Positions 42,708 through 54,071 of a DNA stretch of 64,000 nt are shown in pieces. The stretch comes from Ecdyonurus torrentis. Taxonomy: Eukaryota > Arthropoda > Insecta > Ephemeroptera > Heptageniidae. Both the position numbers and the translations under genes were made by a program. The notes beneath the pieces were generated by a model, which saw only the letters and a program-made list of their open reading frames with translations, searched no databases and was not told the origin of the DNA. The first letter of the stretch is position 1. Each line of letters starts with the position of its first letter. The DNA is taken from positions 44,215,226-44,279,225 of the forward strand of contig OX439131.1 in the NCBI GenBank assembly GCA_949318235.1, given 5' to 3'.

Positions 42708-43413
42708 AAAGGAATAGACCAGAGAAAAACATAAGCATTTATATCACAAAACACTTGATGGGACTTACATAAATAACATTAGTTTGTCTCAAAACCCAAC
42801 AGTAGCCAGTTTTCAGTTTCATATAGGTTTTATTATGAAAAGCAAGTATACAAAAACACATAAATGAGATCAAATACATACATATTACATATCTTTGTTC
42901 TCCTCTCAACCTGATCTAAAATAAGAAATATATTTATATATAACTTACATACTAAAATACATAAAATATAGCATACATACTAATTACTAATTACATAAAA
43001 TTAATATTAAATAAGTTGGAATAAAGAAATTTTATATTTTAAACATACTATGAAGAATTTAAAAAAATATAACAAAAATAGTATTACCTATCTTTCATAA
43101 TTTGATTGATGATTATTTAAAAAGTAAAATGTATTTATGAAAAGGATTATGAACCATGCATTACATAGTATACCGTAGCAGTGATCAGAGAATTTGATTT
43201 ATGCAACCCGTACCACATTTTCATACTAATTTTTGCATGTTTCTGACGCCATAAACATGAATTTTCACGCAAATTGCATACTTTAAAGTTTTTTCACGCT
43301 CTCTCGTGGGTCTACATTAACATTCTGGCAAAAATTATCTTCAGTTTTAAAGATCCCATTTTGTGTTTATTGTAATTAAAAAGCACATGTTGTTTTATGT
43401 GGTCTATGGCTTG
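42708..43413 (+). mobile_element. MITE, family C copy 5, split by a 365-bp insertion
   Basis: Left part 42708-42807 (GGAATAGACCAGAG to CCCAACAGTAGCC), right part 43173-43413 (CCGTAGCAGTGATCAGAG to GTGGTCTATGGCTTG). Joining the two parts restores the family text without loss or visible duplication. In this copy the octamer has changed to TGACGCCA. Confidence 0.85.
42808..43172. other. Insertion of unknown type within family C copy 5
   Basis: A 365-bp AT-rich segment. It has no obvious terminal inverted repeats, no poly(A) or simple-repeat tail and no target duplication of more than a base or two. It starts AGTTTTCAGTTTCATATAGG and ends CATGCATTACATAGTATA. No relative was seen in the window. 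Confidence 0.7.
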
Positions 43414-43943
43414 AACGTTAAAAACAAAAACAGTTTTCCTTTGACAATTAAGAAAATTATTTATTTTCCTCTTGAATTCAAATAAGTTTAATTTCATATA
43501 ATTTGAAAGTATAAAAAGTATGAAATTTCATTAAAAACCCAATGATATTATTTATAACCTGCATGAGTCAAAAGAATTTTATAATAAAAATAATGTGAAG
43601 TTTTGACTTTGAGCAACAAAGAGTGCATATCTCAAAGGATGCAATAAAATCAAGTAGCAAGAAGAAAAAAACATTTTACTTATATATGAGATTCTTCCAC
43701 TTTTCTATATTATATAAAAAATTCATTGCAGTTAAAATGAAATAAAAAAAAAACTACAAAGAGAACATCATAGTCTTGTTGATACAGAGTACGGAATTTC
43801 TTTGAGAGAAAAAAACATGGCAAAAAGAAATGAGATTTTTTTATTTATTTATTTTTTGCTGGAACCTCAATCTAAAATACGTACTTGACTAATTTCTATT
43901 TCTCTCGGAAAATGAGGTAAAGACAAAATCTTTCTTTCAAAAA
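43414..43943. other. AT-rich DNA, no gene seen
   Basis: No coding signal or repeat family recognised. Confidence 0.5.
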
Positions 43944-44258
43944 TATACGTTAAGAATAAATAACGTAATTTATGCTGCATTTATGTTATTATTTATTTAT
44001 TATTTTCAACATATCATGCATCATGAACAGTAAAAAAATAAAAGCAAAAATATAATATATAAATGTTGCTAAATATGAATTATTGAATTGCATTATTATA
44101 TTGTAATGTAATATAATAGTTCATTGCATTATAATGTAATTCTGTAATGTAATGTAATGCTTATGTTTATGCAGTATAGCACAAATTATGTTGTATTGCA
44201 TAAATGTTCCTGAAAATGAGCTAGATAAGAATTAGGTATATTTATTTCTGTCCGTGTA
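43944..44258 (+). mobile_element. Family G copy 5 with internal expansion
   Basis: Ends match family G (AATAACGTAATTTATGCTGC at the left, TTTATTTCTGTCCGTGTAG at the right). The middle carries about 100 extra bases, including an imperfect TAATG-type pentamer array near 44090-44163. Confidence 0.65.
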
Positions 44259-44442
44259 GTACCCGTTTGGTTATAAAAAAATAAGGAACCGTTTTATTAT
44301 TGCTATTTTTTTAATATTTAATATATAAATATATTGGCACGTAAAAGTATGCTGTTATTATTATAAATTTTTTTCCATTATATTAGTGCAGTAATGAAAA
44401 ACAAAAATATTAGTTAAATTGCTTATTAGGTGGTACTGCACC

Positions 44443-44662
44443 TCATGGACAAACATAACTGCATAATAATTATGCTAGCCCATTTTCAGCGCAATTTATT
44501 CAATACAGCATAATTTATGCTATACATCATTATTTATGAGTTAAAATAGCATAAATATTATGTTGTACAGCATAATTATTTGTGTTGTTTTAATTAAGTA
44601 TCATTCATGCTATAATGACATTAATGCAGCATAAATTATGTAATTTTTATTATATCCGTGCA
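44443..44662 (-). mobile_element. Foldback MITE, family G copy 6
   Basis: Inverted copy: starts TCATGGACAAACATAACTGC and ends ATAAATTATGTAATTTTTAT then TCCGTG. The central words ATTATGCTAGCCCATTTTCA and TACAGCATAATTTATGCTAT match the reverse complement of copies 4 and 7. Confidence 0.75.
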
Positions 44663-45019
44663 GGGTAGGAAATTAATAATAATGGAAAAACTTTATTTAA
44701 GGCGCATTTATGGCTTTTTCAACCGTATTATGTGAAAATTGCATTTTTAATTAACAGATTTACAGCAAATTACTTTTGACAAGAATATATAACATTATCA
44801 TAGGAGAAGATTTTATGCTATATTGAGATATACAAAATGTTTATTTAATAATTTATAAATATCATTTTATAGCTAGAAAATCAACAAAATAACAGGAAAA
44901 TTACTCATTTGCACTTTACAACATTACCGACGATATGAACAACTACAATACTCTAATTTTGCACAATTTAATATACAAACTTCTTTTTTTTTATTTAGAA
45001 TTTTGGCTGAATATACCTT

Positions 45020-45358
45020 AAAAAAGGAAAAGACCAGAGAAAAACATAAGCATTTATATCACAAAACACTTGATGGGACTTATAACTTTAGTTTTTCTCA
45101 AAATTGAACTGTAGCTCCTTAGCAGTGATTAGAAATTTCAATTTCTGCAACCCGCAAAACTTTTTCATACTAATTTTTGCATGTTTCTGACGTCATAAAC
45201 ATGAATAGTCACGCAAATTTCATACTTTACAGTATTTTCACGCTCTCTCGTGGGGTTTCATTAACATTGTGGTAAAAATTGTCAACAGTTTTAAAGATCC
45301 CATGTCATGTTTATTCATTAAAAAGCACAATGTTGTTTTATGTGGTCTATGGCTTTAA
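45020..45358 (+). mobile_element. MITE, family C copy 6
   Basis: TTAAAAAAGG before GACCAGAG, and TATGGCTTTAA at the right, so TTAA flanks both ends. TGACGTCA at 45188-45195. Confidence 0.85.
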
Positions 45359-45526
45359 CAACAACATACGTTCAACTTTATTTTTAAACGCATTTCTGAA
45401 TGGATTAATACACATATTTCCCGATAGCTCAGTCCACAATTTATAAGAGGTTAAGTGAGATTGCCTTTTTTCAAGTTTCATCCTATTATAGAGTAACATC
45501 CATTGAATAAACAATTGTACTTTAAA

Positions 45527-45996
45527 CAGTCTTGGAGTGTTCGAGTGCAACGTTGAACATTTTTCGAACAGTTCGTGTGCGAGTTCGATTGGATTTTTTT
45601 AGATGTTCGTGTTCGACGAACACCATTTTTAATGCTGATTGTTCGAAATTTCGAACACGCAGTCGAACACTTTTGCAATTAAGTTTTACGTGTTCAAAGT
45701 TTTAAATTAGTTAAAAATTTAATATGAAAAATTGGTGTATATGTAAAATAAAAAAGGATTTTCAACCATTTCCAATAATTATATACATAAAAATATGTTT
45801 AAATAAAAACAGAAAAGTTTGTTTATTAGTATAGTGTATTTTTTAATAACATATTCGAACACTTACGAACAGTTCGATCAAACAGTTCGTGATGTGTTCG
45901 ACCTTACAAAAAGTTCAAACTGTTCGTGTTCGAAAGAATTTTAAGTGTTCGTGATCGGTTCGAGTTCGACTAAAATGGTGTTCGACCCCAACTCTG
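45527..45996. mobile_element. hAT-type MITE, family J
   Basis: 470 bp. The left end CAGTCTTGGAGTGTTCGAGT aligns with the reverse complement of the right end, CAGAGTTGGGGTCGAACACC, allowing a small gap. The CAG start and TTGGRGT pattern are typical of hAT termini. The flanks carry CTTTAAA at 45520-45526 and again at 45997-46003, a seven-base direct repeat (hAT elements make eight), which supports transposition. Both subterminal regions are packed with GTTCG/CGAAC words, candidates for transposase binding sites. The two minus-strand frames that overlap it are not genes. Confidence 0.82.
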
Positions 45997-46003
45997 CTTT
46001 AAA

Positions 46004-46772
46004 ATAGAGTTCGGATCAAATCATAATATTGCTCACAATTTAGAATAATTTTGTTCGCAAATGAAAAATACTTTGTATCATATAAAAATATATTTACCAG
46101 TGTGTCTCAAAGGTAATAAAAAAAGTAATAATAAAATGAATGAATGAATCGCTCATTTTTTTTCTTCTTTTCACAATTTTAAGCGATTTGTATGCATGTT
46201 GATATTTTTACTCTATTTTTCCCCCGAGCTTTTCAATGAAATTTATTTTTAGCATCTGATAATGATGTACTTTAGAAATAAAATGTTCTACTTTTTACTT
46301 TAAAGTATGTCACAAACAAGGAGGTGGGAGAGAGAATACAAAATGCAAGATGTTTATGAACGTTATTAAAATAAATTCTTCTTATGAATGATACACAAAA
46401 TAAAGCAAAAACACAACTCTTTAATTCTTTGGAAGTTTTTGAATGGAAATAAAAGGCGAGTTTATTCTGTTTTTGCAAGGGAACGTACCGCAGAACTGTA
46501 GTATACTGTCAAGTACATATGTATACGAATGAAATTTTATCATGAGCAGAAGTTCTATGTAACTCAAATAAAAGTCAATTAAGAACTTTATTTTGATGAA
46601 ATTGAAATGTAAATAGAATATCTAGAGTAGTTTTTTTTATAGACAATTCTAAATGTAATGACAACTAAATATGTAATGACAGTTACCAGCAAAAATAAAA
46701 TGCCAATTTTTTCTATTGACTGAAAACACGTAACAGTCTATGTACAGAATCTATCATTTAAACTTATAAATC
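46004..46772. other. AT-rich DNA, no gene seen
   Basis: The 68-codon minus-strand frame at 46272-46478 has no recognisable domain. Confidence 0.5.
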
Positions 46773-47085
46773 TATAGGATGTATGCAAATGACATCATAT
46801 TTATTGCGCTTGGACGCCTTACTGGAGTAGTGAATAACATTGCTCAGCATAGGACAAACTTCGTTTTTGGCTATTTTTTTGGAAAGATCGGATAATTTTT
46901 TGTTACTGCTATTTTTCTCACATACTGTACTTGAGATACTAATTCAACCTATTAACAGCATCAATGCTTTCAAAAATATTATATAGTTTTTTTAAGCTGG
47001 CAAAATGAGTTATTTTCTTATGCCACCTATGTTATTGAGTGATCCAATATGTCATTGACTTTAACATGAATGCATAGACCCTATA
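46773..47085 (+). mobile_element. MITE, family D copy 1
   Basis: Runs from TATAGGATGTATGC to GCATAGACCCTATA, a 14-bp imperfect terminal inverted repeat. The conserved body has ACTGGAGTAGTGAATAACAT and TTGCTCAGCATAGGACAAAC. It is the most diverged of five copies: the octamer reads TGACATCA. TA at both borders would suit a TA target duplication. Confidence 0.85.
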
Positions 47086-47118
47086 GTAGTTTTAAAAAAA
47101 TGCCTCGAGGTTGTTTCC

Positions 47119-47370
47119 GCAATGCTAAAGGTCCATATATAAGAGGTTAGTTGCTCCGGGAAAAGTTTTGGCCAAGGTCGAACATTTGAAAGAAATTCAC
47201 CAAAGACGTCATATCGCCACTTACAATTTTGTTCACCTTATCAGTGACGTAGCTGGTGAACGGCATCGTATTGGCTTACGTTAGAACCAAGTAAAATCCA
47301 TCGCATAATAAAATTGAATTCGCGAGTTTTGTGCTGCGCTCAACCTATTTATTATAATGGACCTTGCTAC
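47119..47370. mobile_element. Possible inverted-repeat element, family P
   Basis: GCAATGCTAAAGGTCCAT at the left is partly mirrored by ATAATGGACCTTGCTAC at the right. The interior is GC-richer than the flanks (ACGTAGCTGGTGAACGGCAT) but has no long open frame. It starts about 30 bp after family D copy 1. Weak evidence. Confidence 0.35.
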
Positions 47371-47378
47371 AAACTAGC

Positions 47379-49440
47379 AAGGAAACTAGCAAGAGACTAA
47401 ATTTTTTGACGCTGCATGTAGTGCGTGTTACTGGCTATCGTTACAACCCGTTATTCTATATAATGATATAACACATAATGTTTTATTTTCTTTTAATTTT
47501 GTGTTAAAAGTAAATAAATATTAAACAGACTATAATATATATTATGCAAAATTTATTTCAAAGAGAAGTTCATTATAATAAAATGTTTAAAAATTAATTA
47601 TAAAAAGGAATGTTCATTTCATTATTATAAATTTTATACAACAGGAAATAGTTTACAAAAAATAATGTTATATTAAATAATAATTATTATTCAAACTAAT
47701 GTTTGTTTTACATTTCATATATTTTTTGTACTAAAATCAACACTAATAAAAGCATCAGAAAAAAAAAATACTAGTAACAAAAGAATGTACAGATTCTGTC
47801 ATAGAAATGTTTATTTTTTTATTTTTTTTTACTTTAAGCTAAGGCAGTAGAGTAAAATTTAACATGGCAGAGTGTGTACCTAAAGTCGAAAAAGGAATGC
47901 ATTGCAATTTCTAAAATGTTATTAAAAACAAGTAAAAATTTAATAACATTTCTTTTCTTTGTTTCATTCAAATTTTACATATTTTTATAGAGAAAAAATT
48001 CATGGCACGCATAGTAAGGGATTTACTGAGGCTTTTTTTTAAAGCGATATAGCATAAATAAGTTTATGATAGAAACATATGAGACCAAGTAGAATTACTA
48101 AGCATTTCAATAAAAAATGAGTTTAAATAATTGAAAAGGAATGAAATTTATTCATAACAAGACCTTCTGTGTATTTTTTTTTCTTTTTTTCTTCTACTTG
48201 ACTTCTATTTAAAATGGTATTTACTTTAGTAAATTGTTTTAAGAAAAAATTCTTCTCACTTTCTTGAAATGTAAATTTACTTAATTTACACACTGAATTA
48301 AAAAGAAATTAACTATCCATGAAATAACCAAAAGCTAGCGACTGATAATTGCTATTTTTTATACGTATATTATGTAATTATAAAGTTATTTCGGTTTGTG
48401 CTTTGACCAAAAAGTAAGCTGTATAACGTAAAAAAAAAATCGATAAACAGATCATTAAATGGATTAAAAAAAGAATTTAATTATACGTGACAGTGCGTCT
48501 CTTTCGTTTAAATTAGAAATTGGATTTAGTATTGAGTTGTTCTTAAAGATAAAGTTTTAAGTTAAAAATAATTTTTCAAGCTCTCAATTTGCTTATATAT
48601 GACTTTAATTTAGTTTGATAATGAAGTGTTCAGTGGTAGTAGAAAGCAACTGGTGCTAATTTTAATGTTTTTATAAATATTATTATTTTCAAGTTGTTGC
48701 GTATTATTATTTTTAGAACCAGACAGCGAGAAGTTAATTTTCTCATCCCTCAAATAAGATTTTATATATATACAGGCATACTATTAATATTTCAAATAAC
48801 TATTAATAACTATATCTAATATAAATATATATTATTTCTTAGAAATATGTACTGTATTAAAATATTCATAAAAGAATGTATGTGTCTATTTTTATTTTTT
48901 ATCAACAGGGCTAATAAATTTGTTTATTAAAAAATGCCGTTCCAAAAATAAATTTCTGTGATTTTCTGCCTTCTATGGTACAAAATAACTTTTATCAAAC
49001 AATATAATATTTTATATTATCATGATATTATCGTAAACAAATTGAATTTAAATCTTTTGATAAAATTAATATTATATCTTTATAACTTGTTAGAAAAAAA
49101 TGTTTCCAAAAGAAAAGTCGAATAGAAAAGCTAGAAAAGAGAATAACCTTAACGTTATCTCCAAATTTAGCCTTGTACTCCCCCCCCCCCCTCCCCTTAT
49201 CATTTCAGTTTCCACCTGGCATTGCTTGTGAAGTTCTCACATCAGTGAATACAAAGATTTTTTTACAGAAACATATTTTAAACGTCTCCACAGTAAATTT
49301 GACGTTGGAGTTCCTGGCTTACATTAGCTATGGATAATAATAATTCTTGTTGTCAATATAGTATTTTTAGATCAAACAAATATATTTTAATTATTTCTAA
49401 ACTAAGCTGGTATGGCCACTGCATGTTGCCATATTTTGTC
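47379..49440. other. AT-rich DNA, no gene seen
   Basis: No coding signal or repeat family recognised over 2 kb. A poly(C) run lies at about 49181-49198. Confidence 0.5.
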
Positions 49441-50044
49441 ATCGTGCTACACCAACCCCGATCCCAGTCAAGACATTGTCTTATCGACAGGTAAGGACTT
49501 TCCAATTAATGGTAAAACACACACGAGCCAGTCACGGCCTAAGTACACAACCCGGCATTCACCATGACAGCCTAAAGAAACCATGGAAACGTCGAGGCAG
49601 GCTGTTCGGTGCAATCACATCAGTCATGCACCTCCCGAATGCTGTGCGTCGTCATGGAATGCATGTAAACATGCATTGTGTAATGTATTGTGCTCTCACA
49701 CTTCACGTATGCACCCAGCAGTGGCTTGAACCTGTACTCGGTGAGGAGTACAGAGTTACGAGTCAGCTGCCTTCACCACTCGGAGCGATAACAGTGTGAG
49801 AGCACACCACATCGTACGATGCGTGTTTGTATGCATTCTATGACGACGCGATTCAATCTGGAGATGCATGATTAATGTGATTGCACTGTCCAGCCTGCCT
49901 AGAGTTTCCACAGTTTCTGTAGTCTTTCATGGCGAATGCCTAGCTGTGTATTATAGGCCATGGCCGGACCGTGTGTGGGGTTTCTATTGTACCTGTCATT
50001 AAGACTTCTGTCTTGACGGGACTATGGAGAAAGTGTAGCACGAT
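49441..50044. mobile_element. Long-TIR non-autonomous DNA transposon, family K
   Basis: 604 bp. The first bases ATCGTGCTACAC are mirrored by GTGTAGCACGAT at the end. The arms continue with GTCAAGACATTGTCTTATCG against a right end holding AAGACTTCTGTCTTGACGGG. Further in, GAAACCATGGAAACGTCGAGG faces TAGAGTTTCCACAGTTTCTG, and TGTGCTCTCACACT faces AGTGTGAGAGCACA, so almost the whole element is an imperfect palindrome. It is much GC-richer than its surroundings. The 107-codon frame at 49476-49799 has no recognisable domain and follows the palindrome, so it is not called. Confidence 0.85.
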
Positions 50045-50390
50045 AGCACACAAAAAAACTTACTCGGTCCCCGCATTTGTAAAGATCCTCTTAGGAGAAT
50101 AATTCCAATTCAATAATTTACATAGAAAAGATTAAGAGCTTTGGTATTAAAACTTTTATGATTTAAATTTTACTTTTAAAAGTTTGACGTGATTTGTTTG
50201 TTTTTCAATTGTTTTATTTTAATTTACGATAACGCAGGCTTATACTATACACAGGATTTTCTATACGTAACAAGTTGTAAGCCCATAATCGCCTAGATTG
50301 AAATCTTTAACAATCTGTACCATTAACTATGAAAATCAATATAAATAATCTTTTCAAAATATATAGAAACTTACTCACTAACCCTTGATA

Positions 50391-50731
50391 CTTAAGCCAT
50401 AGACCACATAAAACAACATGTGCTTTTTAATGAATAAACACGAAATGGGAACTTCAAAACTGTTGACAATTTTTACCAGAATGTTAATGTTGCCCCACGA
50501 GAGAGCGTGAAAATACTGTAAAGTATGCAAATTGCGTGACTTTTCATGTTTATGACGTCAGAAACATGTAAAATTTAGTATGAAAATGTTGTGCGGGTTG
50601 CATAAATTGAATTTTATGATCACTGCTACGGGGCTACTGTTGGGTTTTGAGACATACTAATGTTATTTATGTAAATCCCATCAAGTGTTTTGTGATATAA
50701 ATGCTTATGTTTTCTCTGGTCTATTCCTTTA
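50391..50731 (-). mobile_element. MITE, family C copy 7
   Basis: Inverted full copy: TTAAGCCATAGACCACATAA at the left, TTTTCTCTGGTCTATTCCTT at the right. TGACGTCA at 50553-50560. Confidence 0.87.
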
Positions 50732-51069
50732 CTATAGAAAAAAAGAAAAAGAAAATTTTTGTTTGTGAGTAAATACAATATTTCTACAAAAATACATGAA
50801 TTGTATAGTGAACTAAAAAATGAAATTAAACTTTAGAAACAGGAAAAAAAAAATCGAGATCATAGAAAATGAATAATCACCTTTAAGTTTATTTTTTCTT
50901 TGTAGTTTTTCATAACTCGTGATTTTTGCTGTATCCTTGTTTTGAATTGCCTAAAATTTTAAGGAACTAATATAAAACACGTTATAGTTGTGTAATAATG
51001 ATGGGGATTTTACCATTTACAACTCACTCTAAATTTGTAATATGGTTCTTATGAAGAAGAATAAAAAGA
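50732..51069. other. AT-rich DNA, no gene seen
   Basis: No coding signal or repeat family recognised. Confidence 0.5.
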
Positions 51070-51365
<296 letters not shown>

Positions 51366-52262
51366 TATTATAAACGGTATTTGAAATCTACAGGAATGTA
51401 ATCAAAATACAGTATGTAGCATGCTAAAATATTGCCTATATATGCAATTACTTTGAATTGCTATTACGTGTGGAAGCATTATTATTGGTTCCAGCTAGTA
51501 TAAATAATTGATGATAATAATAATCATTAAATATGGTAATAACATTGACATATAATACTGTTATCTCTATAGCTAAAATATATTTTAAGTAAATAACGAT
51601 AAAAATTGATGCTATATACGCTACAAATACTCGATAAAATTTTATTATATTAAATATTATAATGCATAGTATATTGAATTTAATATATTATTTGAAATCA
51701 ATGTGTTGAATTCAATTATTATAATATGACACTTATAAATGACAGAGATTCATAATATAATACAAAATATTACAATGCGAGTGATTTTATCATGTCTTCA
51801 ATTTCTTTGTGATCAATGATCATATACACATAAGCTTTCTTCTACAGACAAACCTTGCTCTATAGCTGTCAATAAACGTCATATTGTATATAATATGTGT
51901 ATGAGATTGTGTGGGTATGAGCTGCTCTCTTGTAAAGTCATGACTTTTGCTATTGCAAATAGAACAAATCTAAAGTCGGTGTCATACAAAATAACCCGTA
52001 TCACTGTCAGCATTTTCTTGCTCTCTGTTGTATGATATTTTACAATTTTACACAAGAAAGATTTAATTATTCACTGAGAAATACAAACTCAAACTTTTGT
52101 TTTTAATTTTATTTTATGTATTAGTATCAGACTTTTGATTTCTTAACAATACCACACGGTAAAAATATATTACATTTATTGCAGCATTGAATGATAATTT
52201 CTTTATTGTAGAGCACAAATGTTGTTATTTTGAATAACATTAGTATTATGCAGAATATTTTA
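51366..52262. other. AT-rich DNA, no gene seen
   Basis: No coding signal or repeat family recognised. Confidence 0.5.
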
Positions 52263-52333
52263 AATGAAAGGGTTTGGCTTTCGTGTTACACCGTGTTATA
52301 TACGCAGTATAAACTGACATTGAAAAGGAATTC

Positions 52334-52404
52334 AGTTCGACCGGGACTCGAACCCGGATCTTTGGTTTCTCAGACCACTGCGTTAACCATTACGCTACCG
52401 AGAC
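52334..52404 (-). tRNA. tRNA-like sequence (degenerate), loop triplet GAG
   Basis: On the minus strand the D stem (GCGT/ACGC), the T arm (CCGGG, loop TTCGAGT, CCCGG) and a seven-base anticodon loop CTGAGAA are intact. The anticodon stem has four good pairs plus a G-A mismatch. The 3' side of the acceptor stem has decayed (TCGAACT against GTCTCGG). GAG would read as Leu, but a true tRNA-Leu has a long variable arm and here it is four bases. This is therefore best taken as a tRNA-derived repeat or pseudo-tRNA, not a working Leu tRNA. Internal A-box (TAGCGTAATGG) and B-box (GGTTCGAGTCC) sequences are present. Confidence 0.6.
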
Positions 52405-52479
52405 TCCTTCCTCTTCAACACCATTCACTGCTCGAAAGCTGACTATAAATGAGCAGTGAATGATGTCGAAGAGAAAGGA

Positions 52480-52551
52480 GTCTCGGTAGCGTAATGGTTA
52501 ACGCAGTGGTCTGGGAAACCAAAGATCCGGGTTCGAGTCCCGGTCGAGCCG
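52480..52551 (+). tRNA. tRNA-like sequence, loop triplet GGG
   Basis: All segment lengths fit a canonical tRNA. The acceptor GTCTCGG/TCGAGCC has one mismatch and a G-T pair. The D stem is GCGT/ACGC with loop AATGGTTA. The anticodon loop is CTGGGAA with triplet GGG at 52513-52515, the variable region is AGAT, and the T arm is CCGGG/CCCGG with loop TTCGAGT. The anticodon stem has a G-A mismatch at its outer pair. GGG would read as Pro, but eukaryotic genes normally use AGG, CGG or TGG for Pro, and the sister copy has GAG at the same place. A SINE head or pseudo-tRNA is more likely than a functional gene. A-box and B-box are intact, so RNA polymerase III transcription is possible. Confidence 0.6.
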
Positions 52552-52704
52552 AATTCCTTTTCAATGCCAGTTTACTGCTTATGTAACACGGTGTAACACG
52601 AAAGCCAAACCCTTTCATTAAAACTTCCAGTGTAAAATAGGCGTTAAATTACAAACTCTCAAATTTTAAATATTATGATAGTTGTATATAGTAGCATATT
52701 GTAA

Positions 52705-52790
52705 TTGACTAATAAAGGAACAATTGTTTTGAGGCCGACTTTAAGCGATTTCGGTCACATCCGTTTCCGTTTCTACTTACTACGCATAAT
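52705..52790 (+). mobile_element. Truncated foldback MITE, family F copy 3
   Basis: Starts TTGACTAATAAAGGAACAAT and continues through GAGGCCGACTTTAAGCGATT and TTTCCGTTTCTACTTACTAC, then breaks at the palindrome centre. Only the left arm is present. Confidence 0.82.
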
Positions 52791-53634
52791 ACAACCGGCT
52801 CGTAATAGGTTTAGTAATATGACAATCATACAAAGTGTGCATAAAAGTGTAAAATACAAATTTTTTTTTGAGGATTTCAGAAAATACATTTTTCTTTTTT
52901 ACTTTTTACAAACAAATAAAATGATGTTCTCTCATGTGTGATATAATTTCATTTACTATACATCGCTTGACACGTTCTTGCGATCTACAAATGCATTATA
53001 AATTGTTAAATTTTGCTTAAATTTCTATGCACAATCATATATCTCATTAAATTATAATTTTTATATAATTAAAAGCAAATGAATTTGTTCAGTTGTAATG
53101 ATTAAATTATTTAATTACTTTGTAAGGGAGAAGAAGCAAATTTTACTTAATGCTAAATTATTATTATTTTTTTTTTCACTAGTTAAAAAATGAAGAAAAA
53201 ATATGATTAATTTTTTATTGCACAATAGTTAATTAAAAAAAATTATACAGCGTAGTGAATTATTGCCCAATGAATACTGTCAAGCTCATATTTCTGTAAT
53301 TTATTTTTATTTTTTTCACACTACAGTTCTTGAAATAATATGGATTTGATTTAAACACTGAAGTTTTTATTCCGTTATATAAAATAAATAAATGCCTTTT
53401 TTAATATATATATATTTTTTTACACGTGATTATTCAAAATCCAACAAAAGCATAGACTTAATTTGGTTCTTAATATATGTATTTTTACGCGTCATATTAT
53501 ATTTTACATTTTTATATGATACAGTTATGCTTTATAATTCAAAGCATATAAAATAAAATAGTTGACACTTTACTCTAGAGTGAAAATTTCAAGTAAAGAG
53601 AAATAGAACTCTAAACTATAAAATGGATGCTAAA
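52791..53634. other. AT-rich DNA, no gene seen
   Basis: No coding signal or repeat family recognised. Confidence 0.5.
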
Positions 53635-54071
53635 GCTCTTTCTATAAACTACACACAACTCAGTTCAGTTCTGGGTTGACAAAACGAACAGGATTCTGTA
53701 TGTATAGATTCCGTTCTGTTCTGTCGATTGGCAAGAATCTTTCAGATTATCCTGCCATGATCTGCTAATTGGGTCTAACACAACACACAACTCTAGACCT
53801 AGCTTCGAAAATGTTCCTTTGTTAAAAACATATGTATATGACGTCATTACCTGTTTACTACGTTTATATGTATGGTAGATCATTGTCATTTCTTCGTTTG
53901 GAACTTTTAACTTAATAAGAATGAACGAAACTTAAAACAAAAAAGTTCCATATGTGACTCACTTTTGTCGGCTCAAAAAAAAAAAAAAAAAAAAAATCAA
54001 CCAATGAATGAGTTTTATTTTGTTGGTCAGCCAATCACTGTTAATGAGATTCACTATACTTTACAGAACAA
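53635..54071 (+). mobile_element. MITE, family A copy 6, with extra end duplication
   Basis: Right end and body match family A (TGACGTCA at 53839-53846, ACTATACTTTACAGAACAAG at the end). The left part is extended: ACTACACACAACTC appears at about 53648 and again (ACACACAACTCTAGACC) at about 53782, with about 120 bp of unrelated text between. This suggests an insertion or a partial tandem copy. An A run of about 24 bp lies at 53967-53990. Confidence 0.78.

Larger units (their letters stand above)
52263..52619. mobile_element. Foldback element made of two head-to-head tRNA-like arms
   Basis: A 357-bp near-perfect inverted repeat. The outer end AATGAAAGGGTTTGGCTTTC is mirrored by AAAGCCAAACCCTTTCATT, the arms include TGTTACACCGTGTTA-type text, and the small central loop lies near 52434-52448 between CACTGCTC and GAGCAGTG. 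Each arm holds one tRNA-like sequence whose 5' end faces the centre. A tRNA-derived SINE inserted twice in opposite directions, or one copy inverted-duplicated, would both give this. The high arm identity suggests recent formation or arm correction. Confidence 0.85.

Noticed and set aside
45347..45678. Overlapping minus-strand open frames
   Set aside because: They span a family C end and the hAT-type MITE; there is no domain and no conservation between repeat copies.
49476..49799. 107-codon open frame in a GC-richer region
   Set aside because: It lies inside the palindromic element K, has no recognisable domain, and the related copy at 23280-23531 does not keep it.
52230..52618. Two similar open frames, plus and minus, containing RPGLEPGSLVSQTTALTITLP
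   Set aside because: The shared peptide is the translation of the tRNA-like sequence read from its antisense strand; the two frames mirror each other because the region is a palindrome.
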